DNA of 7,801 nucleotides from CALJEL01 sp041082235 (GTDB taxonomy: Bacteria > Nitrospirota > Thermodesulfovibrionia > Thermodesulfovibrionales > CALJEL01), in contig JBDOIG010000065.1 of NCBI GenBank assembly GCA_041082235.1, forward strand, positions 1-7,801, given 5' to 3'. The first letter of the stretch is position 1. Each line of letters starts with the position of its first letter. The notes beneath the pieces were generated by a model that had not been told where the DNA came from, did no database searches, and worked only from the letters and a program-made list of their open reading frames with translations. Positions 1 through 7,270 of this stretch are shown here, piece by piece. The position numbers were made by a program, and so were the translations under genes.

Positions 1-555
1 AGAATAGGCAAGGCCAAGCCTTGTATCAAAGTCATCTCCTTTTTTAAGGAGATTATTATAAATCTCCATTGCCTCTTTATGGTTTCCCTTCCACCTCAGT
101 GTATTTGCCTTAACAAGCAGGGCATCACTGTTTTCAGGCTCTTTTTCAAGCACAGCATCAATTTCTTTTAATGCCTCATCAAGTCTTCCAGACCATGACA
201 GGACCCTTGCATAATGTATCCATGCCTTTACATTCTCTCTGTCTTCTGCGATGATTAATTCAAGCTCTTTCAAAGATTCATTGAGTCTTCCTGCCCAGGA
301 GAGCCTTATTGCAATCAGAAGCCTTTCATCCATGCTGAAGGCCTCTCTCTTTATAGAAAGGGCCTTTATATAAGCCTCTGATGCCCTTCCGAGGTCATCT
401 GTAGAGACATAGTAATCTCCTATCTCTTTATAAAGCATCGCCTTTTTTACAGGCTCAGCTGTCTCTTCTGCAGTCTTTCTGAGCATCTCTATATCAATGC
501 CATAAAGAGGAGAAATCCATAAAGTAATGCTTAAGATAATAAATATAATTTTCAT
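1..555 (-). CDS. Exported TPR protein, N-terminal part (possible YaiO-like outer-membrane exporter)
   Basis: Open from an ATG at 555 through 185 codons to the window edge, so the C-terminus is missing. Residues 1-19 form a short Sec signal peptide (MKIIFIILSITLWISPLYG, cleavage probably before Ile20). From about residue 35 it is all helical TPR-type repeats: roughly 40-72, 76-106, 109-139 (AWIHYARVLSWSGRLDEAL) and 143-175 (ALLVKANTLRWKGNHKEAM). The 'SWSGRLDEA' and 'RWKGNHKEA' spacing resembles the periplasmic TPR region that precedes the beta-barrel in YaiO-type proteins, and more loosely PgaA and BcsC. It is the last visible gene of the operon, 11 bp after the stop of the TPR-hydrolase gene, behind a GGAGGAG ribosome-binding site. 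Inference: periplasmic TPR part of the outer-membrane exit for a polysaccharide. The barrel is not in the window, so a purely periplasmic TPR protein remains possible. Coding, export and TPR content are secure; the YaiO relation is tentative. Confidence 0.85.
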   Translation of the reverse strand, partial: MKIIFIILSITLWISPLYGIDIEMLRKTAEETAEPVKKAMLYKEIGDYYVSTDDLGRASEAYIKALSIKREAFSMDERLLIAIRLSWAGRLNESLKELELIIAEDRENVKAWIHYARVLSWSGRLDEALKEIDAVLEKEPENSDALLVKANTLRWKGNHKEAMEIYNNLLKKGDDFDTRLGLAYS

Positions 556-557
556 AG

Positions 558-564
558 CTCCTCC
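558..564 (-). promoter_or_regulatory. Strong Shine-Dalgarno (GGAGGAG) for the downstream TPR gene
   Basis: On the minus strand the junction reads TGAATGGAGGAGCTATG: the stop TGA of the TPR-hydrolase gene, then GGAGGAG, then the ATG at 555. The GGAGG core ends four bases before the ATG, a short but workable spacing. It fixes the start of the last gene and shows translation of this cistron is initiated independently. An out-of-frame ATG lies directly after the TGA and is not the start. Confidence 0.7.
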
Positions 565-566
565 AT

Positions 567-3500
567 TCATTGAAGTTCTATATTTATATCTCCAAAGGAT
601 GTCTGTTCAGGGAATTCATAAAAGAGTCTGTATCCTTCTTCATATACTCCAGAGTGAAAGAGTATTGCCCTGTGAGATTTATCTTTCTTGAGCCACCCTG
701 AAACCCTTTCATATTCCTCTCTTGTCCTGACCCTTAGGCCAATTATCTTTGCACCTGTCTCTTCTGCCTTCTGGACAATAAGACCAGCCTGACCTTCTTC
801 TTTTATATCCACAACTATAAGCCTTAAAGGTCTCTGAAGATATTTTTCAAGTTCTTTAAAATATCTGTATGGTGTATCATAATATTGAACTGGATAGCCC
901 ATGTTTGAATTTGACACAACTATGGGTTCATCTATTTCTATCTCCACAGGTTGCCCGCCAATGATAAGCCCTTTATCAGTCTTCTTTACCGGTGCTGAAC
1001 CAATTATCATCCCTTCTGTCTTTGTTCCAATGAGCAGGGGCAAGAATCTATCTGTCGGCATATAGATATTTATTCCCTTCTGAGCAAGATAATAGGCTGC
1101 CTCTACCTTTCCCTCATGGTCTCCACATCCTATTACAAGGTCAGCATCTGCACTGTCCCATGCAATGGAATTAATGCCATGGGTATCATTGATAATTACA
1201 GTATCACTGTCAATAATAAAGTTCCCTGGATAATTGTAGACCTTGTCTTCTGAAAGAGGAAATCTATAAATTCCCTTTTCATCAGGTGCATACCAGGTGT
1301 TTCTGCTCCTCCTTGTAACCGTGCCCCATACTGGCTTAACCGCTACTTCTATTGAATTCAGTATCTCCAGAATCTTTTTACCCTCATGCCATGGCACAAT
1401 AAAATCCCTTAAAAAAGATGATGGGGATCTCGCATGGTTAAATCCTGAAAGCCAGTCCCGTGTAAACCTGTCCACCTGGGTTTTGATTCTGAAACCATTA
1501 TCTATTTTTATAAAACTCTTACCTATGATTAGCTTCTTAAAATCTTTTTTCTCTGGTTTTATTTTCTCTATTACCACCCTCTCAGGTCTTATCTGCCCTG
1601 ATGATTTTTCATAGCGACCATTAAAAAGATTATCAATATATTTCAGACCATAACCTGCTGCCTCTGACTCCCTGCCTTCTGAGGTTCTATTAACAAACAG
1701 AAAGAATCTCTTTGATTCCAGTATATAAAAGGGGTTTTTTGTTATAAGCCCTTTTATAAGATATGAAAGGCCCTGCCCGAATATATCTTTGTTGTCCTTA
1801 TCTGGGTCATATAATCTTAAAAAATGCGCGATGGAATCATAATGTGTCATAACAGCAAAGTTAAAATTAAATTTTTCTGGCAGGTAAAGTTTGATATCTG
1901 GGGCATTCGTATTTTTAAAGACCTCACCCATTACATAATAGGAGCTTTTTGGTATCATGATATAGGATGGAGAATCCCACTCATTCCATCTATAAAATTT
2001 CATTTCCTCAAACCTTGAGGGTAATGTCTCTATAATCTCCTGTGCATCTGAATTGGTCTCGCTGACCTGTCGGTATGAAAGGGCAAAAAGCCTTATGCCT
2101 TCAGTTTTTTTATGCTCCTTGCTGTTAAGGATTACCTCCTTCTTTGATGGATCAGAAAAACCGAGTAACCCCAATGGTATCCTGAGCTCTATATATCCTT
2201 CCCTCTCATCAAAATAAAAATCCCTTTTCCATTTAAGAGGGCTTGCATTGTATTCTCTTTCAGGAAAGACCTTACCATCTCTTGAAAACCTTCTTCTATG
2301 GACATTGATAATCTCAACAAACCTTCCATTATTATTGCTGGCAAGTCTGAAATCAGGATTTTGCCTGTATCCGCTCATGCCCCTGAATTTCAGAAGGCCT
2401 TCATCAAAGGCTGTCCTTGCATAATAGTCATCAATGAGTATGGTACCTTTCAGGTTATGAATATGGATTATAAATTCAAATCCCACAGGAGAATTTATTC
2501 TGGTATTAAATGGCAGGAGATGGTCTCCTTCACCATCTCCATAGGTATCTACGGCTATTAAAAAGGCTGTGTTTTTATCGGGTTTTTCTTTTACATCAAG
2601 CCTTATATAAAGATAGCCCTCATCAGAATCTGCTGAAAGACATTTCAATACCCTTCCATCAATGCAGTGTATCTTAAGGCTGTCATCCCAAGGGTAACCA
2701 TCTCTCCTTGCTGCCTTTTCAGGTAACATCGCCATAATACCAAAGCCCTCTTCAGGATCTTCAGCATTGAACCAGAGGGGGTCATTATCTTCAAATGGTC
2801 TTACCATCCAGTTTGTTTTAAACCATTCATCAATCCATGAAAATATTATTCCTCCAGCGGTTCTGCTCTCCCTTATTGCATTAAATAGTCTTCTAAGCCC
2901 CTCTGCCTGTTCATCTTCAGAAAGTCCACCATGATGAAAGCCCTCTGGATGGTATCTTGCTATGCCCCTGCTGGTGGAAAGCCCGAATTCAGATATCAAT
3001 AAAGGCATGTCTTTGTAATGAGACTTTAATTCCGTGAGATAATTAAAATACCTTATGGCTTCAGGGAAAAGGGGCTCCTCATATGCTGGTTCGTTTCTTA
3101 AGAAGTCTGGATAATAAGGATAAACATGGTAGGAGGCGAAGAGCCCTCCTTTGAAATAAGGGTTAATTATTATCTTATTTTCATCAATAGATACTGCGTC
3201 ATCGTCAAATGTTCCTGATAAATTAAAATCCTTTGATGATATATCCTCTCCAAGTCCCTTCCTGATCTCTATCTCCTCTAAAAAACTCGCCTCACTTATA
3301 TGATAAAGGGGGTCAAGGGTTGGCCAGTTCATGAAGGCAACAGGCCTCTGGGTATTATAGCTTTCTGATTCATAGGTTATTAAGTAATCAAGCATTTCTG
3401 TAAGCCAGACCTCAAAACCGCTACCATTGGTAATTGAAAGGAATTTACCTTTAAACTCCTTCTCGTTAGACTTTGAATTAAAGCCTATCACCTCATAGGG

Positions 3501-4406
3501 TTCCCATTCCCTTCCGAAGATAAAGGCAAGGACATAGTTAGATATGTCGGCCATGTATTTGCCATGGGCATGGCCAAATCTATGGGGTATCTCTGCCCTG
3601 CCATGTATTACATCAACAGCATAGCGGATTTCTTTTCTTATATCTTCAAGATACTTATTATTTCTAAAATCAGAATTCTCTGGCAGCTCTGACCATATAC
3701 CCTGGATGAGGAATAACCTCCTTCCTTCCTGCTCATTATGCCTCTTTAATGCCTTGTAGAATTCTGGCGGAAGGATGGTGTATACCCTTATGACATTTGC
3801 TCCCATACCAGAGATAAGTTTAAACCATTCCTGATATATTGCCTCATCCTCTGGGAATTCTGTGGGGTATCTTCCTGGTATCCCGAACCCAATATTTACA
3901 CCCTTTACAAAAAATAATTCTGGTTCCCCGTTTTCTTCTTGCTTCCAGAAATAATCCCCTCTTGCAAAGAACTGAACATTTTCTATGGGTTTGGCATCTT
4001 TTCCAGAATAAAATCGCTCAAGCAGTCTTTTCCCTTCAAGACAGTCTTTATGGTCGCTTTTTATTGTAATGCCTTTGTTGAAATGTTCAAGGGCCTTATT
4101 AAAATCATGTTTATGATAATAGGCATAACCGAGACCACAATAGGAATCAGACAATCCAGGGCTCAATTCAAGGGATTTCTGGAAAAAATCAATTGCCTCT
4201 TCAGGTCTATTCATCCTTAAGGATATCCATCCAAGAAGATTATAGTCTCCTGCACCTTTAGGGGCTTTTTTAATTAAGAGGGCCTTTGCCTCAGGAAATT
4301 CACCTGCCCTGTATCTTTCTAATGCCATCTCATAAGGGTCTAAGGCTGAAGATTCAGCAGGTAAGAAAAGAAGAAGGATAATAAATATGCTAATCCTTCC
4401 TGACAT
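567..4406 (-). CDS. Exported TPR / clan GH-A glycoside hydrolase / CBM9-like multidomain protein
   Basis: Numbered from the ATG at 4406 (1279 aa). Residues 1-21 are a Sec signal peptide ending SSA. Residues 23-120 hold about three TPR units (clear ones near 53-87 and 86-120). Residues 143-558 form a TIM barrel of clan GH-A type: NVIRVY on beta-2 (Arg207), FIFGREWEP on beta-4 (acid/base probably Glu300 or Glu302), SYHVYPYYP on beta-6 (His427), LLISEFG on beta-7 (nucleophile Glu473) and FSWIDEWFKTNW on beta-8. Residues about 573-813 look like a CBM9/DOMON beta-sandwich (AVDTYGDGEGDH; YIELRIPLGLLGFSDP). Residues about 843-1279 match nothing I recognise; the end is alpha/beta. An in-frame GTG at 4427 is the other possible start, but it lacks a ribosome-binding site, while the ATG has AAAGTGGG upstream and gives a cleaner signal peptide. 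The gene overlaps the glycosyltransferase gene. Inference: a periplasmic enzyme that trims, edits or binds the polymer, by analogy with PgaB, PslG or BcsZ. Substrate and GH family are unknown. Confidence 0.9.
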   Translation of the reverse strand: MSGRISIFIILLLFLPAESSALDPYEMALERYRAGEFPEAKALLIKKAPKGAGDYNLLGWISLRMNRPEEAIDFFQKSLELSPGLSDSYCGLGYAYYHKHDFNKALEHFNKGITIKSDHKDCLEGKRLLERFYSGKDAKPIENVQFFARGDYFWKQEENGEPELFFVKGVNIGFGIPGRYPTEFPEDEAIYQEWFKLISGMGANVIRVYTILPPEFYKALKRHNEQEGRRLFLIQGIWSELPENSDFRNNKYLEDIRKEIRYAVDVIHGRAEIPHRFGHAHGKYMADISNYVLAFIFGREWEPYEVIGFNSKSNEKEFKGKFLSITNGSGFEVWLTEMLDYLITYESESYNTQRPVAFMNWPTLDPLYHISEASFLEEIEIRKGLGEDISSKDFNLSGTFDDDAVSIDENKIIINPYFKGGLFASYHVYPYYPDFLRNEPAYEEPLFPEAIRYFNYLTELKSHYKDMPLLISEFGLSTSRGIARYHPEGFHHGGLSEDEQAEGLRRLFNAIRESRTAGGIIFSWIDEWFKTNWMVRPFEDNDPLWFNAEDPEEGFGIMAMLPEKAARRDGYPWDDSLKIHCIDGRVLKCLSADSDEGYLYIRLDVKEKPDKNTAFLIAVDTYGDGEGDHLLPFNTRINSPVGFEFIIHIHNLKGTILIDDYYARTAFDEGLLKFRGMSGYRQNPDFRLASNNNGRFVEIINVHRRRFSRDGKVFPEREYNASPLKWKRDFYFDEREGYIELRIPLGLLGFSDPSKKEVILNSKEHKKTEGIRLFALSYRQVSETNSDAQEIIETLPSRFEEMKFYRWNEWDSPSYIMIPKSSYYVMGEVFKNTNAPDIKLYLPEKFNFNFAVMTHYDSIAHFLRLYDPDKDNKDIFGQGLSYLIKGLITKNPFYILESKRFFLFVNRTSEGRESEAAGYGLKYIDNLFNGRYEKSSGQIRPERVVIEKIKPEKKDFKKLIIGKSFIKIDNGFRIKTQVDRFTRDWLSGFNHARSPSSFLRDFIVPWHEGKKILEILNSIEVAVKPVWGTVTRRSRNTWYAPDEKGIYRFPLSEDKVYNYPGNFIIDSDTVIINDTHGINSIAWDSADADLVIGCGDHEGKVEAAYYLAQKGINIYMPTDRFLPLLIGTKTEGMIIGSAPVKKTDKGLIIGGQPVEIEIDEPIVVSNSNMGYPVQYYDTPYRYFKELEKYLQRPLRLIVVDIKEEGQAGLIVQKAEETGAKIIGLRVRTREEYERVSGWLKKDKSHRAILFHSGVYEEGYRLFYEFPEQTSFGDINIELQ

Positions 4407-5784
4407 GTTCCCACTTTCTTTTACCACAGAGATAATATATGGTTGCCTGAAATCTGAAGAAAGAGTTTATCTGCCTGTAGCCAAAGTTTTCAAGAATCCC
4501 GAAGAGGAGAAGCCTTACAAGATGGTCCCATCCAGGGTATCTCCTGTAGGTAAGCTCCTCAAGAAATATCCCTGTTGTGGACAGGAATATCCCATAAATT
4601 ATGGCGAGCAGGAGGAAGAGGAAGAAAAAATCCAGACTTAACAGGCCTAGAAAATAGGAGGCCGGTACTATTAAGTATCCAAGGAATTCCACCACAGGTC
4701 CAAGCGTCTCAAAAAATAGATAATAGGGGAAGATTATGAGCCCGATCCTTCCATAGAATGGATTGAATATCATCTTTCTGTATTCTATTATAGTCTGCAT
4801 AAGGCCCATGTGCCATCTCCTTCTCTGCCTTGCCAGTGCCTTTAGTGTTGCTGGTACCTCTGTCCAGCATATAGGGTCAGATATGAATTTAATACTGTAA
4901 GGTTTTTTATTTTTTCTATGATACTCATGGAGCCTCACTATAATTTCCATGTCCTCTGCAAGATGTCTTGTGTGAAATCCGCCTGCAGAGATAATGGCAT
5001 TTTTATTAAAGAGAGAGAATGTGCCCGAGAGAATAAGGATGGAACGCAGGGCATCCCATCCAACCCTGCCAAAAAGAAATGCCCTGAGGTATTCCACTAT
5101 CTGAAAAATGATTAGACCCTTTTCTGGAAGGCCAATCTCCTTAACTATGCCTTTTTCTATCGTTGAGCCATTCAGAACCCTTACCACACCTCCGCAGGCA
5201 ACAACAGGCACAGGGCTTTCAATAACAGGGATCATTAATCTAATAAGGGCATCAGGCTCCACAATTGAGTCAGCATCAATGGTGCATATATAGGGTGACC
5301 TGCTCATATTTATCCCGCAGTTAAGGGAATCTGCCTTCCCGCTCCTTACCTTATCTATTACAAGAAAATTAGGCATTTCTGGATTATAATAAAAGGCCTT
5401 TACAGGAGCGGTCTTGAGGATATTTCTGTAAACCATATCTATCCTTTTTAATCTGAATTTATCAATAAGTAGCTCAAGGGTGCCGTCATGAGAACCATCA
5501 TTTATAACAATCACATCATAGAATGGATAATTTATTGAGAATACAGATTCAAGGGTTCGTAATATAACATCCCTTTCATTATGGGCAGCAATCAATATGG
5601 ATACGGGTGGTGTTTCCGGTGAGTAATTTATCTCCCTTACCGGTGCATATCTCAATCTTTTAATATATTTAATAATTACTATAAGGGATATGCAGAGAAG
5701 GACTGAGTATATGATATTAAAAAAACTGTAGTATATCCCGACAAAGTAATTAAACCCGAGGATGAGTGCTGTTATTACCTTCAT
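4390..5784 (-). CDS. Membrane-bound family 2 glycosyltransferase (processive polysaccharide synthase type)
   Basis: A 464-aa inner-membrane enzyme expected to transfer sugar from a nucleotide-sugar to a growing polysaccharide. Residues 4-40 are hydrophobic (one or two membrane helices). The cytoplasmic GT-A domain spans about 58-330, with VSILIAAHNE at 61-70, the nucleotide-binding Asp in INDGSHD (Asp96), GKADSLN (149-155), the metal-binding DAD (170-172), the catalytic-base ED (277-278) and QRRRW (320-324), the QxxRW signature of processive synthases such as cellulose, hyaluronan and PNAG synthases. Further membrane helices lie at about 346-378 and 384-405, with a last hydrophobic stretch near 422-432. 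The segment FQIVEYLRAFLFGRVGW (227-243) is typical of YaiP-like and related GT2 proteins. There is no PilZ domain, so no direct c-di-GMP sensing is visible. The start is an ATG overlapping the HEAT gene stop (ATGA), preceded by AAGGCGG. Which sugar it uses cannot be read from the sequence. Confidence 0.95.
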   Translation of the reverse strand: MKVITALILGFNYFVGIYYSFFNIIYSVLLCISLIVIIKYIKRLRYAPVREINYSPETPPVSILIAAHNERDVILRTLESVFSINYPFYDVIVINDGSHDGTLELLIDKFRLKRIDMVYRNILKTAPVKAFYYNPEMPNFLVIDKVRSGKADSLNCGINMSRSPYICTIDADSIVEPDALIRLMIPVIESPVPVVACGGVVRVLNGSTIEKGIVKEIGLPEKGLIIFQIVEYLRAFLFGRVGWDALRSILILSGTFSLFNKNAIISAGGFHTRHLAEDMEIIVRLHEYHRKNKKPYSIKFISDPICWTEVPATLKALARQRRRWHMGLMQTIIEYRKMIFNPFYGRIGLIIFPYYLFFETLGPVVEFLGYLIVPASYFLGLLSLDFFFLFLLLAIIYGIFLSTTGIFLEELTYRRYPGWDHLVRLLLFGILENFGYRQINSFFRFQATIYYLCGKRKWEHVRKD

Positions 5785-7016
5785 GCCGCCTTTTCTGAGA
5801 GAAGGAGTTTTAACTCCATTGCGATGGCTTCATCACCTTTCTGTAAGTATTCCATCAGAGGTGTTGAAAAACCAAGGTTATTCATGATCTTCAGAATCTC
5901 CCTTGACTTTTTATAAACTTCCCTGTCAGGACTTGTAAGATTATAGATGAGAACCCGACAGAGTGCGGTCCTTTCAATCTCCTCGCATAAACTTTCTATT
6001 GCATAGCGGTCTTTTCCTTTCAATATCTTCAATATTAGATCAAGCCCTACTTCAGCCTTTTTTGAGAGTGCGGATGCTGCTTCATTTCTTACCTGCCAGT
6101 TTTCATCAATGACAAGTTTTTCCAGATACCCCGCAACATCTCTTTTACCATTGACCTTCCCAAGTATTTTTGCCACATGAAGCCTTACAAACCAAGCAGG
6201 GTCCTTTGAAAGGGATAAAATCTTTTCCATATCCTTTCCATTTAACAGGTCTGAAAACCTCTCTATGACCTTAAGTGATTTTGCCCTGACCTCGGGATCA
6301 GGATGATTGAGATTGTCCATGGCAAGCCTTATAGCCTGATTGTTATTTAAATGACTCAATGTATCAAGTATTATCGCTATAATTTTTGGATTTGATATGG
6401 TTTTACCATATTGTATAAGAAGGGCTGAACCTTTATCTCCAAATTTAAGAAGGGCGGCTTCAATACCCTTTCTCGTTATTAACCATCTCTCAAAAAGTCC
6501 TGGAAGATAATCAAGGATTAAGGCAAGGGCCTCAAGTGTAGCTATATTTGAAAGAGCCCTTACAGTTACAGAGATAATCTCTCTATTGTCTGATTTTAGC
6601 ATCTGGCTGAGTTTATCCACAGAGGTTTCAAGCCCAATTTCACCGAGTCTATCAATGGCAGTAGCTTTATTGATCATGTTTTTATCATAAAGCATATTTT
6701 CATAAAAACTGACATAACCAAGCCTTACAAAGAGCTCTTTCACCAGTTCTGGAAACCTTTCTTTCAGTTTAAAAAGAAGTTCTTCAATAGCTTTAAATTT
6801 TATAGACACAGGCTCTGCAATGAGGTCATTTATTATTGAGATGATATCTCCTTTTTCAAGGCCATCTTGAATGACGGGAAGATAATAGGCCCTTGTCCTG
6901 TCCAGCTCTTTATATCTTCTGGCACTCCTTATCCTTCTTAAAACAGCTATCAAAAAAAAGACAAGGATTAAAAATACTATTAGACTGACAATTAGTATAA
7001 TAACTTCCTGTATCAT
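5781..7016 (-). CDS. Membrane-anchored HEAT-repeat protein
   Basis: A 411-aa protein with an N-terminal membrane helix (residues 4-26, all Ile/Leu/Val/Phe) followed by a basic stretch (RRIRSARRYK), which predicts that the rest lies in the cytoplasm. From about residue 55 it is an all-helical solenoid. HEAT/armadillo-like units are clearest at 140-160 (KSDNREIISVTVRALSNIA), 237-256 (NHPDPEVRAKSLKVIERF), 271-289 (KDPAWFVRLHVAKILGKV) and 304-320 (DENWQVRNEAASALSKK). No catalytic motif is visible. It is the first gene of the operon and overlaps the glycosyltransferase start by four bases, so the two are likely translationally coupled and needed in matched amounts. Inference: a scaffold or regulator that holds the glycosyltransferase or a cytoplasmic partner at the inner membrane. 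In-frame TAG and TGA lie just upstream of the ATG, so the start cannot be further out unless a non-ATG codon is used. There is no Shine-Dalgarno sequence; see the promoter entry. Confidence 0.92.
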   Translation of the reverse strand: MIQEVIILIVSLIVFLILVFFLIAVLRRIRSARRYKELDRTRAYYLPVIQDGLEKGDIISIINDLIAEPVSIKFKAIEELLFKLKERFPELVKELFVRLGYVSFYENMLYDKNMINKATAIDRLGEIGLETSVDKLSQMLKSDNREIISVTVRALSNIATLEALALILDYLPGLFERWLITRKGIEAALLKFGDKGSALLIQYGKTISNPKIIAIILDTLSHLNNNQAIRLAMDNLNHPDPEVRAKSLKVIERFSDLLNGKDMEKILSLSKDPAWFVRLHVAKILGKVNGKRDVAGYLEKLVIDENWQVRNEAASALSKKAEVGLDLILKILKGKDRYAIESLCEEIERTALCRVLIYNLTSPDREVYKKSREILKIMNNLGFSTPLMEYLQKGDEAIAMELKLLLSEKAA

Positions 7017-7025
7017 AAACAGAAT

Positions 7026-7054
7026 AAACTATCAGTAATCTCTTTTCTTGTCAA
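7026..7054 (-). promoter_or_regulatory. Sigma-70-type promoter of the operon, giving a near-leaderless mRNA
   Basis: On the minus strand a perfect TTGACA (-35, plus-strand 7049-7054) is followed by a 17-bp spacer and TAGTTT (-10, 7026-7031, three of six consensus bases). Nine bases separate the -10 box from the ATG at 7016, so transcription would begin within about zero to four bases of the start codon. That fits the absence of a ribosome-binding site. The -35 and spacing are strong evidence; the -10 is weak. A GATAGT hexamer two bases earlier, with a 15-bp spacer, is an alternative. Confidence 0.5.
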
Positions 7055-7094
7055 GTGTCTGGAGGTTTACCCAAATTTGCTATTAGAAATATTT

Positions 7095-7107
7095 CCTGAT
7101 TATCAGG
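7095..7107. promoter_or_regulatory. Perfect inverted repeat upstream of the promoter, possible operator
   Basis: CCTGAT-T-ATCAGG is a perfect 6-bp inverted repeat around one central base, 40 bp upstream of the TTGACA box and outside the GC-rich hairpin cluster. Position and symmetry suit binding by a dimeric activator, but a 6+6 palindrome can occur by chance, and no second copy is seen in the window. Confidence 0.2.
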
Positions 7108-7128
7108 TATGCCTCAAGGCCTTTATAA

Positions 7129-7155
7129 AGCTCAAAGGGGCAGAGCTCAAAGGGG
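7129..7155. repeat. Tandem direct repeat of AGCTCAAAGGGG
   Basis: Two identical 12-bp units at 7129-7140 and 7144-7155, separated by CAG. The second unit also forms the left arm of the first hairpin (7147-7171). The unit is related to the arms of the long hairpin at 7204-7234, so it belongs to the same repeat cluster. It probably arose by local duplication or slippage. Confidence 0.75.
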
Positions 7156-7177
7156 TTTTTCGCCCCTTTGAAACCCC
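7147..7177. repeat. Hairpin 1 of the repeat cluster, with an alternative pairing
   Basis: TCAAAGGGG (7147-7155) pairs perfectly with CCCCTTTGA (7163-7171) around a seven-base loop. GGGGTTT (7152-7158) can instead pair with AAACCCC (7171-7177), using overlapping bases, so the two stems exclude each other. It lies upstream of the operon promoter and is therefore not in that transcript's leader. Confidence 0.7.
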
Positions 7178-7203
7178 AGAAATAAATTTTTAAAGTTTAA
7201 ATT

Positions 7204-7234
7204 GAGCTTTGAGGGGCGTTGCCCCTCAAAGCTC
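7204..7234. repeat. Hairpin 2: perfect 14-bp stem with a three-base loop
   Basis: GAGCTTTGAGGGGC (7204-7217) is followed by loop GTT and its exact reverse complement (7221-7234). This is the strongest structure in the window. On the minus strand it is followed by an AT-rich tract (AATTTAAACTTTAAAAATTT) with no unbroken T run, so it could be a weak terminator for transcription entering from the gene beyond 7739. Its likeness to neighbouring hairpins favours a REP-like repeat unit. Confidence 0.85.
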
Positions 7235-7270
7235 TGTAACTAAAGGTTTATCACCCAGCTGGTGAAGTAA

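Noticed and set aside
4404..4427. GTG start at 4427 for the TPR-hydrolase gene
   Set aside because: It is in frame but has no Shine-Dalgarno and adds VKESGN before the signal peptide. The ATG at 4406 has AAAGTGGG upstream and gives a normal signal peptide. Not fully excluded.
1297..5293. Plus-strand open frames at 1297-1614, 1824-2018, 2298-2561, 3839-4069, 3939-4220, 4387-4641, 4918-5115 and 5108-5293
   Set aside because: All lie opposite strongly supported minus-strand genes, have no recognisable domains or ribosome-binding sites, and read as antisense shadows.
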